From Brevundimonas halotolerans (GTDB lineage Bacteria; Pseudomonadota; Alphaproteobacteria; Caulobacterales; Caulobacteraceae): 64,000 bases of DNA. The stretch spans positions 1 to 64,000 of the forward strand of contig NZ_QTTA01000010.1 of NCBI RefSeq assembly GCF_003730275.1. The letters are read 5' to 3'. Position numbers and translations under genes: made by a program. How positions within the stretch are numbered: position 1 is the first letter of the stretch; each line of letters begins with the position of its first letter. Positions 1-8,885 of this stretch are shown one piece after another. The notes under the pieces are model-generated. The model had not been told where the DNA came from. It saw only the letters and a list, made by a program, of their open reading frames with translations, and did no database searches.

Positions 1-247
1 CGTCGAATACCTTCTCCCAGATCCCCGCTGCGGCCCAACGGCTGAAACGCTTGTGCGCCGTCTTCCACTTGCCGTAGCGCTCGGGAAGGTCCTGCCAGTG
101 AGCGCCGGAACGCAGCACCCACAGCACCCCGTTCACGAACAACCGGTTATCGGACCCGGTCCGCCCGGGATCCGACGCCTTCCCCGGGAGCAGCGGCTCG
201 ATACGGGCCCACTGCGCTTCATCCAGTTCGTACCGCTTCACACCCAT
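1..247 (-). CDS. IS5-family transposase, N-terminal part (runs off the window)
   Basis: The reverse strand reads from an ATG at 247 through 82 codons to the window edge. It begins [20 protein letters not shown] and continues with [19 protein letters not shown]. This is the DUF4096-type N-terminal domain of IS5-family transposases (IS427-like group), which precedes the DDE catalytic domain; the catalytic part lies outside the window. A good ribosome site (GGAGGT) sits just upstream of the ATG. The family call rests on recognisable motifs; intactness cannot be judged from here. Confidence 0.85.
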   Translation of the reverse strand, partial: MGVKRYELDEAQWARIEPLLPGKASDPGRTGSDNRLFVNGVLWVLRSGAHWQDLPERYGKWKTAHKRFSRWAAAGIWEKVFD

Positions 248-325
248 CACAGACCTCCGTCAAAGCGGAGACCTATGAATCACGCATTCAGGCCCAAGCG
301 AATCCCTGAATGTCGATTGGACCTA
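1..325 (-). mobile_element. Terminal part of an IS5-type insertion sequence
   Basis: The transposase start plus about 75 bp of upstream sequence form the 5' end of an insertion sequence. A hairpin (CATTCAGG at 285-292 pairing with CCTGAATG at 305-312) lies between the transposase start and the neighbouring pip stop at 336. A CTAG tetranucleotide at 323-326 could mark the junction, since some IS5 groups target such sites, but the other end is outside the window, so the terminal repeat and target duplication cannot be confirmed. The boundary at 325 is an estimate. Confidence 0.4.
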
Positions 326-335
326 GGCCGCGAGG

Positions 336-1316
336 TCAGTCCGGCAGGCCCGCCGCCCAGTCGGTGGCGCGCACCAGACTGTCGACAATCCCCGGCTCGG
401 TCGAGGCGTGGCCCGCGTCGCCGACCACTTCCAACCGCGCTTCCGGCCAGGCCCGGTGCAGGGCCCAGGCCCCCGACATCGGCGTCACCACATCGAACCG
501 GCCCTGGGCGATCCACGCCGGGATATGCCGGATGCGGTCGATCTTCTTCAGCAGCCAGCCGTCCTCGGGCAGGAAGCCGCCGTTGCGGAAATAGTGGTTC
601 TCGATCCGGGCAAAGGCGATGGCGAATTCAGCCTCGGCGAACTTGTCGGGGCGGGAGTCCGGCCCGCGCACGCTGACCGTCTCCCCCTCCCAGCTGGACC
701 AGGCGATGGCGCATTCGTTTCGCGCGGCATCGTCCTTGCCCGTCAGTCGCGTCTCATAGGCCGCCATCAGGTCGTCGCGCTCGGCCTCCGGGATGGGCGC
801 CAGGAACCGCTCCCAGGCATCGGGGAAGATCATCGACGCCCCGTCCTGATAGAACCAGTGCAACTCCTTCTTCGTCAGCAGGAAGATGCCGCGCAGCACC
901 AGCGCCTTGACCCGCTCGGGATGGGTCACCGCATAGGCCAGCGACAAGGTCGAACCCCACGACCCGCCGAACACCACCCACTTGTCCACGCCGCACCGCT
1001 CGCGCAGCCGCTCGATATCCTCGATAAGGGTCCAGGTGGTGTTGTTCTCCAGCGAGGCGTAGGGCCGCGACTGACCACAGCCGCGCTGGTCGAACATGAT
1101 GATCCGGTAGGCCGACGGATCGAAGTAACGCCGCATGCCCGGGCTGGTCGCACCGCCCGGCCCGCCGTGCAGCACCAGCACCGGCTTGCCCTGCGGATTG
1201 CCGCTTTCCTCGAAATAGATCTCGTGCCCGTCCGGGGTCTTCATCATCCCGCTGGCAAAGGCCTCGATCTCGGGGAACAGGTCGCGGCGGTCGCCCTCAG
1301 GCTTGGGAAAGGACAT
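336..1316 (-). CDS. pip: Proline iminopeptidase (alpha/beta hydrolase, S33)
   Basis: This 326-residue protein releases N-terminal proline from peptides in the cytoplasm. The S33 signatures are present: the oxyanion-loop motif HGGPGG at residues 50-55, DQRGCGQS at about 76-83, the nucleophile elbow GGSWGS with Ser119, and a C-terminal GDAGH carrying the catalytic histidine. Length is normal for the family (about 310-330). It lies 18 bp downstream of the DUF423 gene on the same strand, so the two are probably cotranscribed. An insertion sequence has landed just beyond its stop codon without disrupting the frame. Confidence 0.93.
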   Translation of the reverse strand: MSFPKPEGDRRDLFPEIEAFASGMMKTPDGHEIYFEESGNPQGKPVLVLHGGPGGATSPGMRRYFDPSAYRIIMFDQRGCGQSRPYASLENNTTWTLIEDIERLRERCGVDKWVVFGGSWGSTLSLAYAVTHPERVKALVLRGIFLLTKKELHWFYQDGASMIFPDAWERFLAPIPEAERDDLMAAYETRLTGKDDAARNECAIAWSSWEGETVSVRGPDSRPDKFAEAEFAIAFARIENHYFRNGGFLPEDGWLLKKIDRIRHIPAWIAQGRFDVVTPMSGAWALHRAWPEARLEVVGDAGHASTEPGIVDSLVRATDWAAGLPD

Positions 1317-1334
1317 CGGTACTCGCTCTACAGT

Positions 1335-1709
1335 TCAGGACAGGTCAGGCGGGCGCATGCGAAACGCCCCATAGGCAAACAACAGCCAGGCGGCGATCAT
1401 CAGCAGGCCTCCGATGGGGGCCACCGCACCCAAAATGCTCAGGCTGGCCATGCCGACCAGCGCCAGGGACAGGGCAAAGACGGCGCCACCGACCACGGCC
1501 AGCCATCCGGCCCAGCGGATGGCCGCGCTGTGTCGGGCCAGGGTGGCGGCAACGACGGCCAGCAGGGCATGGATCAGGCCATAGTGGGCCCCGGTGGTCA
1601 GCAGGGTCTTGACCTGCGGTCCTGCCCCATGGGCCGCGAACGCCCCCAGCAGAACACAGAGGGCACCGAGGCCACAGGCCGTCACCGCCAGGGTGCGATT
1701 CACCGTCAT
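1335..1709 (-). CDS. DUF423 family small membrane protein
   Basis: The 124-residue protein has four predicted membrane segments and the DUF423 (YgdD-type) pattern: LLGAFAAHG near the N-terminus, a TTGAHYGLIHALL segment, and a glycine-rich third and fourth helix. Its biochemical role is unknown across the family. It begins 49 bp from the divergent MFS transporter gene and is followed closely by pip. Confidence in the family is good; nothing in the sequence gives a function. Confidence 0.8.
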   Translation of the reverse strand: MTVNRTLAVTACGLGALCVLLGAFAAHGAGPQVKTLLTTGAHYGLIHALLAVVAATLARHSAAIRWAGWLAVVGGAVFALSLALVGMASLSILGAVAPIGGLLMIAAWLLFAYGAFRMRPPDLS

Positions 1710-1758
1710 ACGGCGACGCTAGCCCACGGAATCGCCGGAGTCTGCTATCGGACAGATC

Positions 1759-2940
1759 ATGACGCCGCCGTTCCGCCTTGCCCTTCACTATGTGTTGCTC
1801 TTCGGCGTCACCGGGGTCAGCCTGCCGTTCGCCGGCCTGTGGCTGAAAAGTCTGGGGCTGGACGGCGCGGAGATCGGCACCCTGCTGGCTGTGCCGATGC
1901 TGGCGCGCTTTCTGACCGGGCCGATGATCGCCGTCTGGGCCGATGGCTTCGCCACCCGCCGTGCGCCCATCGCCATCCTCGGCTGGGTAGCGGTGGCCGG
2001 CTATGGCGCCGCCGCCCTGGTCGAGGGCTATGTGCTCTGGACCGCCTGCTGGTTCGTGGCCGCGACCGCCACCTCGGCCATCATCCCCCTGATCGATGTG
2101 CTCAGCCTGCGCGTCGCCCGGCGCGAGGGCTTTTCCTTCTCCGTCCCGCGCGGCTTTGGCTCTGCGGCCTTTGTGCTGGCCAATCTGGCCATGGGCGCAC
2201 TGCTGATTCAGCTGCCGGTCGCGGCGGTGATCGTCTGGATCGTGGCCGGCAGTGCCCTGATGGCCCTCTATGCCCAGTTCGGCCTGCCAGCGGAGGTCGT
2301 CAGCGCCGCCGGCCGCGCCTCGGGCCGCAACCGGTTTCTGGGGCTGGGACGCCTGCTGGCCGATCCGGTCTTCATGATGGCCCTCCTCGCCATCGGCGCG
2401 GTGCAGGCCAGCCACGGCTTCTACTACGGTTTTTCCGCCATCCTCTGGACGCAGCAGGGTCTGTCGACCGGCCTCGTCGGCGCGCTCTGGGCCGGGTCGG
2501 TGATCATCGAGATTGGCTTCATGTGGTGGCTGGATCCCTGGCGACGGCGTCTCGGCATCGGCCCTTGGCCCATGCTGGCCGTCGGGGTCGGGGCGGGTGT
2601 CCTGCGCTGGACGGCCCTGGCCTTCAGCCCGCCGCTGGCCCTGCTGTGGCCGCTTCAGGCCCTGCACGCCCTGACGTTTGCCGCCACCTATCTGGCCGGG
2701 GTCGAGATCGTCGAACGTCTGGCCCCCGAAGACGCTCAAACCGCCGCCCAGACCCTGTCCTCGACGGTATCCGCAGGGGTCCTGATCGGCATCGCCACCG
2801 TCCTGTCGGGGCCGCTCTACGACAGCTATGGCGCGGGGGGCTATCTGGCGATGGCGGGCATGGCGGCGCTGGGCGGGCTGGCCGCGCTCAGCCTTCGACG
2901 ACGCCTTGGCTCAGGCCGCGCGGGGGCGGGGCAGGGGTGA
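1759..2940 (+). CDS. MFS transporter, MFS_1-like (HcaT/NupG-type)
   Basis: A 393-residue polytopic inner-membrane protein with about 12 hydrophobic segments. The N-terminus (VTGVSLPFAGLWLKSLGL, then IGTLLAVPMLARFLTGP) matches the MFS_1-like family that contains 3-phenylpropionate permease HcaT and nucleoside symporters. Substrate cannot be read from sequence. It is divergent from the DUF423 gene, and its last 30 bp overlap the convergent gene that ends at 2911. The tail (RRRLGSGRAGAGQG) is cytoplasmic and basic. Confidence 0.85.
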   Translation: MTPPFRLALHYVLLFGVTGVSLPFAGLWLKSLGLDGAEIGTLLAVPMLARFLTGPMIAVWADGFATRRAPIAILGWVAVAGYGAAALVEGYVLWTACWFVAATATSAIIPLIDVLSLRVARREGFSFSVPRGFGSAAFVLANLAMGALLIQLPVAAVIVWIVAGSALMALYAQFGLPAEVVSAAGRASGRNRFLGLGRLLADPVFMMALLAIGAVQASHGFYYGFSAILWTQQGLSTGLVGALWAGSVIIEIGFMWWLDPWRRRLGIGPWPMLAVGVGAGVLRWTALAFSPPLALLWPLQALHALTFAATYLAGVEIVERLAPEDAQTAAQTLSSTVSAGVLIGIATVLSGPLYDSYGAGGYLAMAGMAALGGLAALSLRRRLGSGRAGAGQG

Positions 2941-3504
2941 CAGGTGCCGCGCCATGGCCTCGGCCGCCAGTCGCACAGCGCGGGTGATCGCCGACCCGTC
3001 GCCCTCCGGCACGCGCAGCAGGCCCACCAGCGGTGCCTCGGGCCCATCCGGCAAAGAGCACAGCAGCCGGTACAGCAGATAGTTTCCCGGGTCGGTCACT
3101 GTATCCGACGACAGCCGTGTCGCAAGGCCGGCCTCGGACAGAGTCTGGGCCATTTCCAGCGCGGGGGCGGTGGCGCGGGCCACACCCGGCCCTGTCGGCA
3201 CCAGTCGCGCCTTGCCGTTCAGTACACGGTTCTCGGCCCGGGTCTGGATCAGAAAGTCACCCGCGCCGTCCGCCCGTCCCACCAGCAGCGCTGCCCGACA
3301 GGCCGGATCGCGCAGGCGTTCCATCAGGGTGCGGGCCAGGGATTCCGGCGCTTCGGCCTTCACCGGGATCAGGCGCGCGCCCGGCGGTGTCCAGTCGCTG
3401 TCTGCATCCGTCCCGTCCGCGCCCCAGGCCAGATCCGGCTCATAGGCGCAGAGCATAAGCCCGGGTCGCAAATCCGGCTGGGCATCGGCGGGCGTGTCGA
3501 GCAT
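2911..3504 (-). CDS. Peptidase C15 (pyroglutamyl peptidase)-like protein lacking catalytic residues
   Basis: A 197-residue protein whose C-terminal half resembles pyrrolidone-carboxylate peptidase. SDTVTDPGNYLLYRLL aligns with the family's S..AG.Y.CN...Y segment and GLLRVP with the family's GFIHVP. In this alignment the catalytic Cys is replaced by Leu and the catalytic His by Arg, so the protein is probably not an active C15 peptidase. This is motif comparison by eye and the relationship is tentative. The gene is convergent with the MFS gene and overlaps its 3' end by 30 bp. Confidence 0.4.
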   Translation of the reverse strand: MLDTPADAQPDLRPGLMLCAYEPDLAWGADGTDADSDWTPPGARLIPVKAEAPESLARTLMERLRDPACRAALLVGRADGAGDFLIQTRAENRVLNGKARLVPTGPGVARATAPALEMAQTLSEAGLATRLSSDTVTDPGNYLLYRLLCSLPDGPEAPLVGLLRVPEGDGSAITRAVRLAAEAMARHLSPLPRPRAA

Positions 3505-3607
3505 GGGCCTGAGAGAGCTGTGACGGACATATGACGGCGGGGGACCGTGTCGTCATCGGGGCCGGATCGTCAACCCCAAAACAGGAATGTAACGCCGGTT
3601 TCCCCTG

Positions 3608-6133
3608 TCAGGAGAGGTCGCCGACCGCCGCATCCAGCAGCAAGAACGCCCGCCCACCGTCCGAGGCCAGACGGTTCAAAACAGCCGGCCCGTCCCCACT
3701 CGCCGCATGGTCCTTCAGAATGCGCGACCACGTCCGGACATAGGCTTCGGCGTCCATCTTCAGCTCGGGATCGCTCAGCACCCGGCGCGACACACTCCGT
3801 ACGGCGGCGGGAGCCACACGGCGCACGATCTGGCGCGCCGTGTCGGCATCGCGGCTGACAAAGGCCTCGGCGGCCTCCTCAATGCGCGAGCGCGGCAGCA
3901 GGGCATTGGGATCGACCCCCATACGCCGGATCGAGGCCAGCATCCGTTCGTTCAGGGCTTCTGTGTCGGCGGGCGGCATCACCGGCGTGTCCAGATCCAT
4001 CGGCCCGTCGTCCGGCTCATCGCCCATCAGATCCTTCCAGCCCATCCCCTCGTCGGCGGGGCGGGCCTTGGGGCCATCATTACGGTTGCGCAGACCGAAC
4101 CCGCGCCCTTCCGGCTCGGTCCGGGGACGGCGCAGGGCAGGGGGCTCCGGTTCCGCGAGGGGCGGCATGTCGGGGGCGCCGCGCCGACTACGCCCGCCGT
4201 CGCCCGACACCACCCCCATCAGGCGCACGGCCTCGGTCAGCATTTCATAGTTGCGTTTGACCCGCTCCTGGAAGCCGGCATCCAGCGCCTCGGTGTCGTC
4301 GGCTGCCTTGCGCGACGCCTCCGACAGGGCCGCCAGGCCTTCCTCGACCGCGGCCCGCACGGCATCGACCCGCTCGCGTGCCTGCTCGGGCAGGTCGGCG
4401 GCGCGCTGGTCCAGATCGTTGATCGAGTCATCGACCCTTTGCAGGGCGGCATTCATCCGCTCAATGGTGGCCTCAAGCCGTTGCAGCGCCCGGTCCCCCG
4501 CTTCATCGACCAGATCGGCCGTGTGGGTGACCACCTTGCGCGCCCCGTCGATCCGCGCCTCTGCGGCGGCCTCGGCCTTCTGCGAGGCCTCGAACACGGC
4601 TTCACCCAGACGGTCGGCGCGCAGCTGGGCCTCTTCCGTGGCTTCGGCGGCGGCCCTGCGGCTCTCCTCGGCCGTGGCCTTCAACACCTCCAGAGCCTTG
4701 CGGCTTTCCTCCAGCAGGGTGTCGCGGGCATCGGCCGACAGGGCCTCGAACCGGTCCAGCGAGACCTTGGTGGCGCTGTCGAAATTATCAGCCTCGCGCT
4801 GGGACATCTCGATCAGGGCGCGGAACTGGTCCGCAGCCGCCTCGACCAGATCACGCAGGGCATCGGTGCCCGTGGCCGTGGTCTCGACCAGTTCGGTGCT
4901 GGTCGAGCGGACGACCGACAGCTGCTCGGTCAGTTGCGCCCGCTGGCTCTCGACCTGGGCCGAGAAGTCTTCCTGGTCGGTGCGCAGCGAATAGGCGGCG
5001 GTGACCAGCGCCGCGCGCTGTTGTCCCAGACCTTCCTCGACCGACTGGATCTGTTCGGCGACGCCGGCCCCGGCATTCTCGAGGCGCAGGGTCTGGCGGG
5101 CCAGATCATCGGCGGCGGCCCGGGCGGCTTCCTGGGCTTCCCCGGCGGCGGCGGCCATATCGGCGGCCCGCGCGGCCAACGCCGTTTCGGCCTCTCGCAG
5201 CTGGGTCTGGGCCAGGTCCGAGGCCTCGACCACCATGCGCGACTGGCGATCCACGACCTCCAGCACCTGTGCGGCCTGACCTTCCAGCGTGCCGCCCAGC
5301 GCGGCCATGGCCTCGCGCTCACCCGACAGACTTTCGACCAGTCGGCGGGCTGTCCTTCCGGCGGTCTCGGCGGCCTCGTTCAGCAGACGGCTCTCCTCGG
5401 CCAGAGACCGGCGCAGTTCGGCCATGTCCTGACGAGCGCGTTCGGCGGCCAGCGCCGCTTGGTCGATGTCGTTCCTCAGCCCGACCAGAGCCTCGCCCGT
5501 CTTGTGCGCAGCCAAAGCGGTCGGCGCCATCAGGGCTTCCGACAGGCCCCGGGCCCGGCGGGTCTCGGCCGCAATCAGCCGTGACTGGTGCACGGCGCGG
5601 GCCAGCAAGAAGGCCAGACCCGCAGGCGCCAGTGCGACCAGAATATAGAAGGCCAGTCTCAGCGGCTCGATGGGCGCTGACCCGAACCCCGCCTCATAGG
5701 CGGCCCAGGCACCGACGCCCCCGGCCCACAGGGCGGCGGCCAGGCCTGCGGTCCAGTAGCCACCGCTGGCGCTGATGTGCTCGGCGGGCACCGTGTCCAG
5801 AGCGGCGCGGAGCGGCGCCAGTTCAGAGCTTTCGGACGAGTCTTTGGCGGCGTCGGTCGGCACCGCCTCACCCTTGGAGACCGGCACCGACAGCGAGGTT
5901 TTGGCCTCAGTTTTCGGCTCGGGAATGGGCGGGGGGGCTTCCGCGGCCTCGGCGGTGGCCGCCTGCTCGCTCTGGCGACGCTTGCGGCGCTCGGCCCGTG
6001 TCTCGGCGGCCGGTTGGGCCTGCGGCTCCGGTGTGTCCTTGCTCACAGCGGTCGCCTCTCCCTCGCGCGCGGCCGTGTCTGCGCCCTCGTCAGGAGCGGT
6101 CAGGTTCAGCGGCGGCCGTTGGCGGGATTTCAT
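3608..6133 (-). CDS. tipN: TipN-like polar coiled-coil membrane protein
   Basis: With the start at 6133 (MKSRQRPPLNL) the protein has 841 residues; a further in-frame ATG exists at 6190. It has an acidic, proline-rich N-terminal stretch, two hydrophobic segments at about 127-148 and 158-180, then a very long Ala/Glu/Gln/Arg-rich coiled coil from about 185 to 600, and a C-terminal region with MGVDPNALLPRSR and an Arg-rich helix. This layout and size match Caulobacter TipN, the new-pole marker (about 890 residues) that orients polarity and cell division. The assignment rests on architecture and lineage rather than residue-level alignment. It is monocistronic, with gene-poor flanks of about 100 bp. 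Confidence 0.65.
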   Translation of the reverse strand: MKSRQRPPLNLTAPDEGADTAAREGEATAVSKDTPEPQAQPAAETRAERRKRRQSEQAATAEAAEAPPPIPEPKTEAKTSLSVPVSKGEAVPTDAAKDSSESSELAPLRAALDTVPAEHISASGGYWTAGLAAALWAGGVGAWAAYEAGFGSAPIEPLRLAFYILVALAPAGLAFLLARAVHQSRLIAAETRRARGLSEALMAPTALAAHKTGEALVGLRNDIDQAALAAERARQDMAELRRSLAEESRLLNEAAETAGRTARRLVESLSGEREAMAALGGTLEGQAAQVLEVVDRQSRMVVEASDLAQTQLREAETALAARAADMAAAAGEAQEAARAAADDLARQTLRLENAGAGVAEQIQSVEEGLGQQRAALVTAAYSLRTDQEDFSAQVESQRAQLTEQLSVVRSTSTELVETTATGTDALRDLVEAAADQFRALIEMSQREADNFDSATKVSLDRFEALSADARDTLLEESRKALEVLKATAEESRRAAAEATEEAQLRADRLGEAVFEASQKAEAAAEARIDGARKVVTHTADLVDEAGDRALQRLEATIERMNAALQRVDDSINDLDQRAADLPEQARERVDAVRAAVEEGLAALSEASRKAADDTEALDAGFQERVKRNYEMLTEAVRLMGVVSGDGGRSRRGAPDMPPLAEPEPPALRRPRTEPEGRGFGLRNRNDGPKARPADEGMGWKDLMGDEPDDGPMDLDTPVMPPADTEALNERMLASIRRMGVDPNALLPRSRIEEAAEAFVSRDADTARQIVRRVAPAAVRSVSRRVLSDPELKMDAEAYVRTWSRILKDHAASGDGPAVLNRLASDGGRAFLLLDAAVGDLS

Positions 6134-6257
6134 GGACACTCTGCTCGATGCGCGGGCGTCGCACCCCCCGGCGCGACCTCGGAAAGTCAACCTAACGGGT
6201 CAGGACGCAGGCGCAAAGCGGTTCAGATGAACGAAGCGCGCAAGGGCAGGGGATGGA

Positions 6258-6443
6258 TCAGCAATCCCGCTTGGCGGCCGTGCCGACCAGCACCGTGGAG
6301 GTCGGCCGCTTGTCGCAATCGGTGACGCGCTGCACTTCCGGGCGGGATGTGGGTTCGGCGCGCGATTCCACGCCGAACTGGGCAAGCGCCGCCGCCGCCA
6401 GCATGGCGATAAAGCCGATGATCATTTCGATCAGGGCCTGCAT
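6258..6443 (-). CDS. Small single-pass membrane protein, function unknown
   Basis: A 61-residue reading frame starting MQALIEMIIGFIAMLAAAAL, with one hydrophobic helix at about 5-21 followed by a polar tail ending in DC. It sits between the divergent tipN and phospholipase D genes. It could extend upstream in frame to other starts; the chosen ATG has GGGGAG about 10 bases ahead. I recognise no family. The clear membrane helix and favourable codon use support it as real, but it is short. Confidence 0.45.
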   Translation of the reverse strand: MQALIEMIIGFIAMLAAAALAQFGVESRAEPTSRPEVQRVTDCDKRPTSTVLVGTAAKRDC

Positions 6444-6584
6444 CGGCGGCCAATACTCCCCATCATGCCGCGATACCGCGACAACACCAGCCCTCTTATG
6501 CGCCAATTTCGCGGTCCGGACAATCATCGGCATGTGAAGAATCGCTCCGGATTGACCCGGGCCGTGCGATAGGGGACGGAGAGA

Positions 6585-8129
6585 ATGGTCAATTTGGCTG
6601 TGGGATACCGGTGGGGCATGAGCCAGTTCACAGACGGAGATGACGCCCGCCTGACCGTCGGCTCCCCGCTGATCGACCGGCCGGGAGCCTGCTGGAAAAC
6701 CGCCAAGGCGTCCCGGTTCGCCGTGCTCATGGACAATGAGGCCTATTTCGAAGCCCTGGCCTCGTCTCTGGCCAAGGCGCAAAAGTCCATTGTCCTGCTG
6801 GGCTGGCAGTTTGATCCCCGCACGCGACTGGACCCCGAGACCCGCCCCGACGATCATCAGGCCCAGATCGGCCACCAGCTGCGTATGCTGGTCAAGACCC
6901 GGCCCGAGCTGGATGTCCGCCTGCTGATCTGGAACTCGCCGCTGCTGATCGCCGCGTCGCAGGGCTTCTATCCCCACCGGGCCCAGGGCTGGTTCCGCAA
7001 GCGCATGGTCGAGTTCCGACTGGACCAGCCCGGGCCGCTGGGTGCCTGCCACCATCAGAAGGTAATCGTCATCGACGACGCCGTGGCCTTTACCGGGGGC
7101 GGCGACGTCGCCACCGACCGCTGGGACAATCCCGAGCACCTGGACGACGATCCCCGGCGCTGCATGCCGTCCGGCCTGATCGCCCCGCCGCGGCATGAAA
7201 CCATGTGCGTCATGGATGGCGACGCCGCCCGCGCCCTCGGCGACCTCGCCCGCGAGCGCTGGTTCCGCGCGACGTGGGAGCGGACCCGGCCCGATGTCGT
7301 AGAGACGGATCCCTGGCCTGACGGGATCGAGCCGGACCTTGTCGATGTGCCCGTCGGCGTCTCCCGTACCGAGCCGCGCTGGGCGGGACGACGCGAGGTC
7401 CGTGAGGTCGAGGCCTTGCATCTGGCTTCAATTGAATCAGCCAAATCCCTGATCTATTTCGAGAACCAGTATTTCACCTCGCCCCGGATCGCGGCGGCCC
7501 TGGCCAGGCGTCTGGAGGAGCCGGACGGGCCCGAGGTCGTCCTTATCTCCACCGGCCAGAGCCCCAGCTGGTTCGACCGTCTGACCATGGACACCACCCG
7601 CTCCGAAGTCCTTTACCGGCTCGAGCAGGCCGACCGCCACAACCGCTTCTTCGCCTTCAGTCCCGTGACCGAGGGCGGCCAGCGCCTGATCGTCCATGCC
7701 AAGGTGACGGTCATCGACGACAGCGTCCTGCGGATCGGCTCGGCCAATCTCAACAACCGCTCCATGGGCTTCGACACCGAATGCGACATCGCCGCTGAAC
7801 CGCTCGACGAGGCCGGGCGGCAGGCGATCCGGCGGCTACGCCAGACTTCGGTGGCCCATTTCATCGGCGCGCCTTTGGACGCCTATCGCGCAGCCGAGGA
7901 GGTGACCGGCTCGGTCGGGCGGGCCATCCTGACGTTCGGGGCGGACCGCATGCGCGTGCTGGGCGCCAACCCGCCCTCGCGCGCCGAGGCCTTCATCGCC
8001 GAATGGCAGCTGGGCGATCCGACGTCGACCGATGATGCCTGGCGTCCATGGAAGCGCCGCAATCCGACCCACCGCCCGGATCAGGCGCTGGCCGGCGGCA
8101 GTTCGAAATCGACGATCAGCGGCAGGTGA
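6585..8129 (+). CDS. Phospholipase D / cardiolipin synthase-like protein
   Basis: The protein (514 residues from the ATG at 6585; an alternative ATG at 6618 gives 503) contains two HKD motifs of the PLD superfamily. The first is HHQKVIVIDD with H157, K159 and D164, followed by TGGGD; the second is HAKVTVIDDSVLRIGSANL around residue 373. Such enzymes transfer or hydrolyse phosphatidyl groups. No N-terminal membrane segment is visible, unlike classical cardiolipin synthases, so it resembles the soluble PLD family often paired with an EEP-domain gene. Here the EEP gene follows convergently, overlapping by 49 bp. The GGAGAGA site favours the 6585 start. Confidence 0.85.
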   Translation: MVNLAVGYRWGMSQFTDGDDARLTVGSPLIDRPGACWKTAKASRFAVLMDNEAYFEALASSLAKAQKSIVLLGWQFDPRTRLDPETRPDDHQAQIGHQLRMLVKTRPELDVRLLIWNSPLLIAASQGFYPHRAQGWFRKRMVEFRLDQPGPLGACHHQKVIVIDDAVAFTGGGDVATDRWDNPEHLDDDPRRCMPSGLIAPPRHETMCVMDGDAARALGDLARERWFRATWERTRPDVVETDPWPDGIEPDLVDVPVGVSRTEPRWAGRREVREVEALHLASIESAKSLIYFENQYFTSPRIAAALARRLEEPDGPEVVLISTGQSPSWFDRLTMDTTRSEVLYRLEQADRHNRFFAFSPVTEGGQRLIVHAKVTVIDDSVLRIGSANLNNRSMGFDTECDIAAEPLDEAGRQAIRRLRQTSVAHFIGAPLDAYRAAEEVTGSVGRAILTFGADRMRVLGANPPSRAEAFIAEWQLGDPTSTDDAWRPWKRRNPTHRPDQALAGGSSKSTISGR

Positions 8130-8824
8130 TCCGACGCCATCCGGGCCAGCGGCGAGAAGGATGACCGCACCCCAGTCACCCGAATCTCCGGGCTGACGAA
8201 CGCATGGTCGATCCGGATCGCCGGGAAGCTGGAGGGAAACGTCTTCACCGACGGCTTCAGCCCCAGCCGCCGCTGCGCGTCATCCAGCCGCCGGGTCAGG
8301 ATGCGATAGGGGCGGGTGATCGAGGTCGCATTGAAGTCCCCGGTCAATATGGTCGGCCCGGTGCAGTCCTTGCGCCCCAGCCAGTCGCGTCCGACCAGCG
8401 CCGTGGCTTGCCGCTGCTGCTCGCGCGGCACCAATCCGAAGTGGGTGTTCATCACATTCAGGTCGTGGCCGTCGATCTCGATCCGCACCCACAGGGCGCC
8501 GCGCGGCTCCAGACCGGGAATGCCCGCCACGCTCGGCAGGGCGTCCGTCTTGACCAGCCGCTCGGGCAGATGGGTCAGCACGGCATCGCCGTATAACTCT
8601 GCCTCGACCCGCATGGCCGGGTGGAAGTGGACCGTCATCTCCAGCTTGCGCGCGATCTCGGCGGCCTGGTCGACACCCCCCGTGCGGGCGCGGCCGACAT
8701 CCAGCTCCTGCAGGCAGACGATGTCCGGCTCATACTCGGCGATGACGCCGACGATCCGGTCCAGATCCAGCTTGCGGTCCATACCGACGCAGCGGTGCAC
8801 ATTGTACGACATCAGGCGCGGCAT
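8081..8824 (-). CDS. Endonuclease/exonuclease/phosphatase (EEP) family protein
   Basis: A 247-residue cytoplasmic metal-dependent phosphoesterase. The EEP core is visible in order: MSYNVHRCVG, CLQELDVG (metal-binding Glu), MNTHFGL, TGDFNAT (catalytic Asp and Asn), and the C-terminal SDHLPLIVDF (catalytic Asp-His). The substrate (nucleic acid, lipid head group or other phosphodiester) is not evident. It faces the phospholipase D gene, and their 3' ends overlap by 49 bp; PLD and EEP genes are frequent neighbours in proteobacteria, suggesting a shared lipid role. Confidence 0.88.
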   Translation of the reverse strand: MPRLMSYNVHRCVGMDRKLDLDRIVGVIAEYEPDIVCLQELDVGRARTGGVDQAAEIARKLEMTVHFHPAMRVEAELYGDAVLTHLPERLVKTDALPSVAGIPGLEPRGALWVRIEIDGHDLNVMNTHFGLVPREQQRQATALVGRDWLGRKDCTGPTILTGDFNATSITRPYRILTRRLDDAQRRLGLKPSVKTFPSSFPAIRIDHAFVSPEIRVTGVRSSFSPLARMASDHLPLIVDFELPPASA

Positions 8825-8885
8825 GGGTGCCTCCTGACAGCAGAACAGGGCCAGCTTCGGTCACCAATCGGGCCGTCAGATGGCG

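Noticed and set aside
408..2987. A long open frame on the + strand running across pip, DUF423 and the MFS gene
   Set aside because: It is an antisense and alternative-frame shadow produced by high GC content; it has no recognisable domain and conflicts with three well-supported genes.
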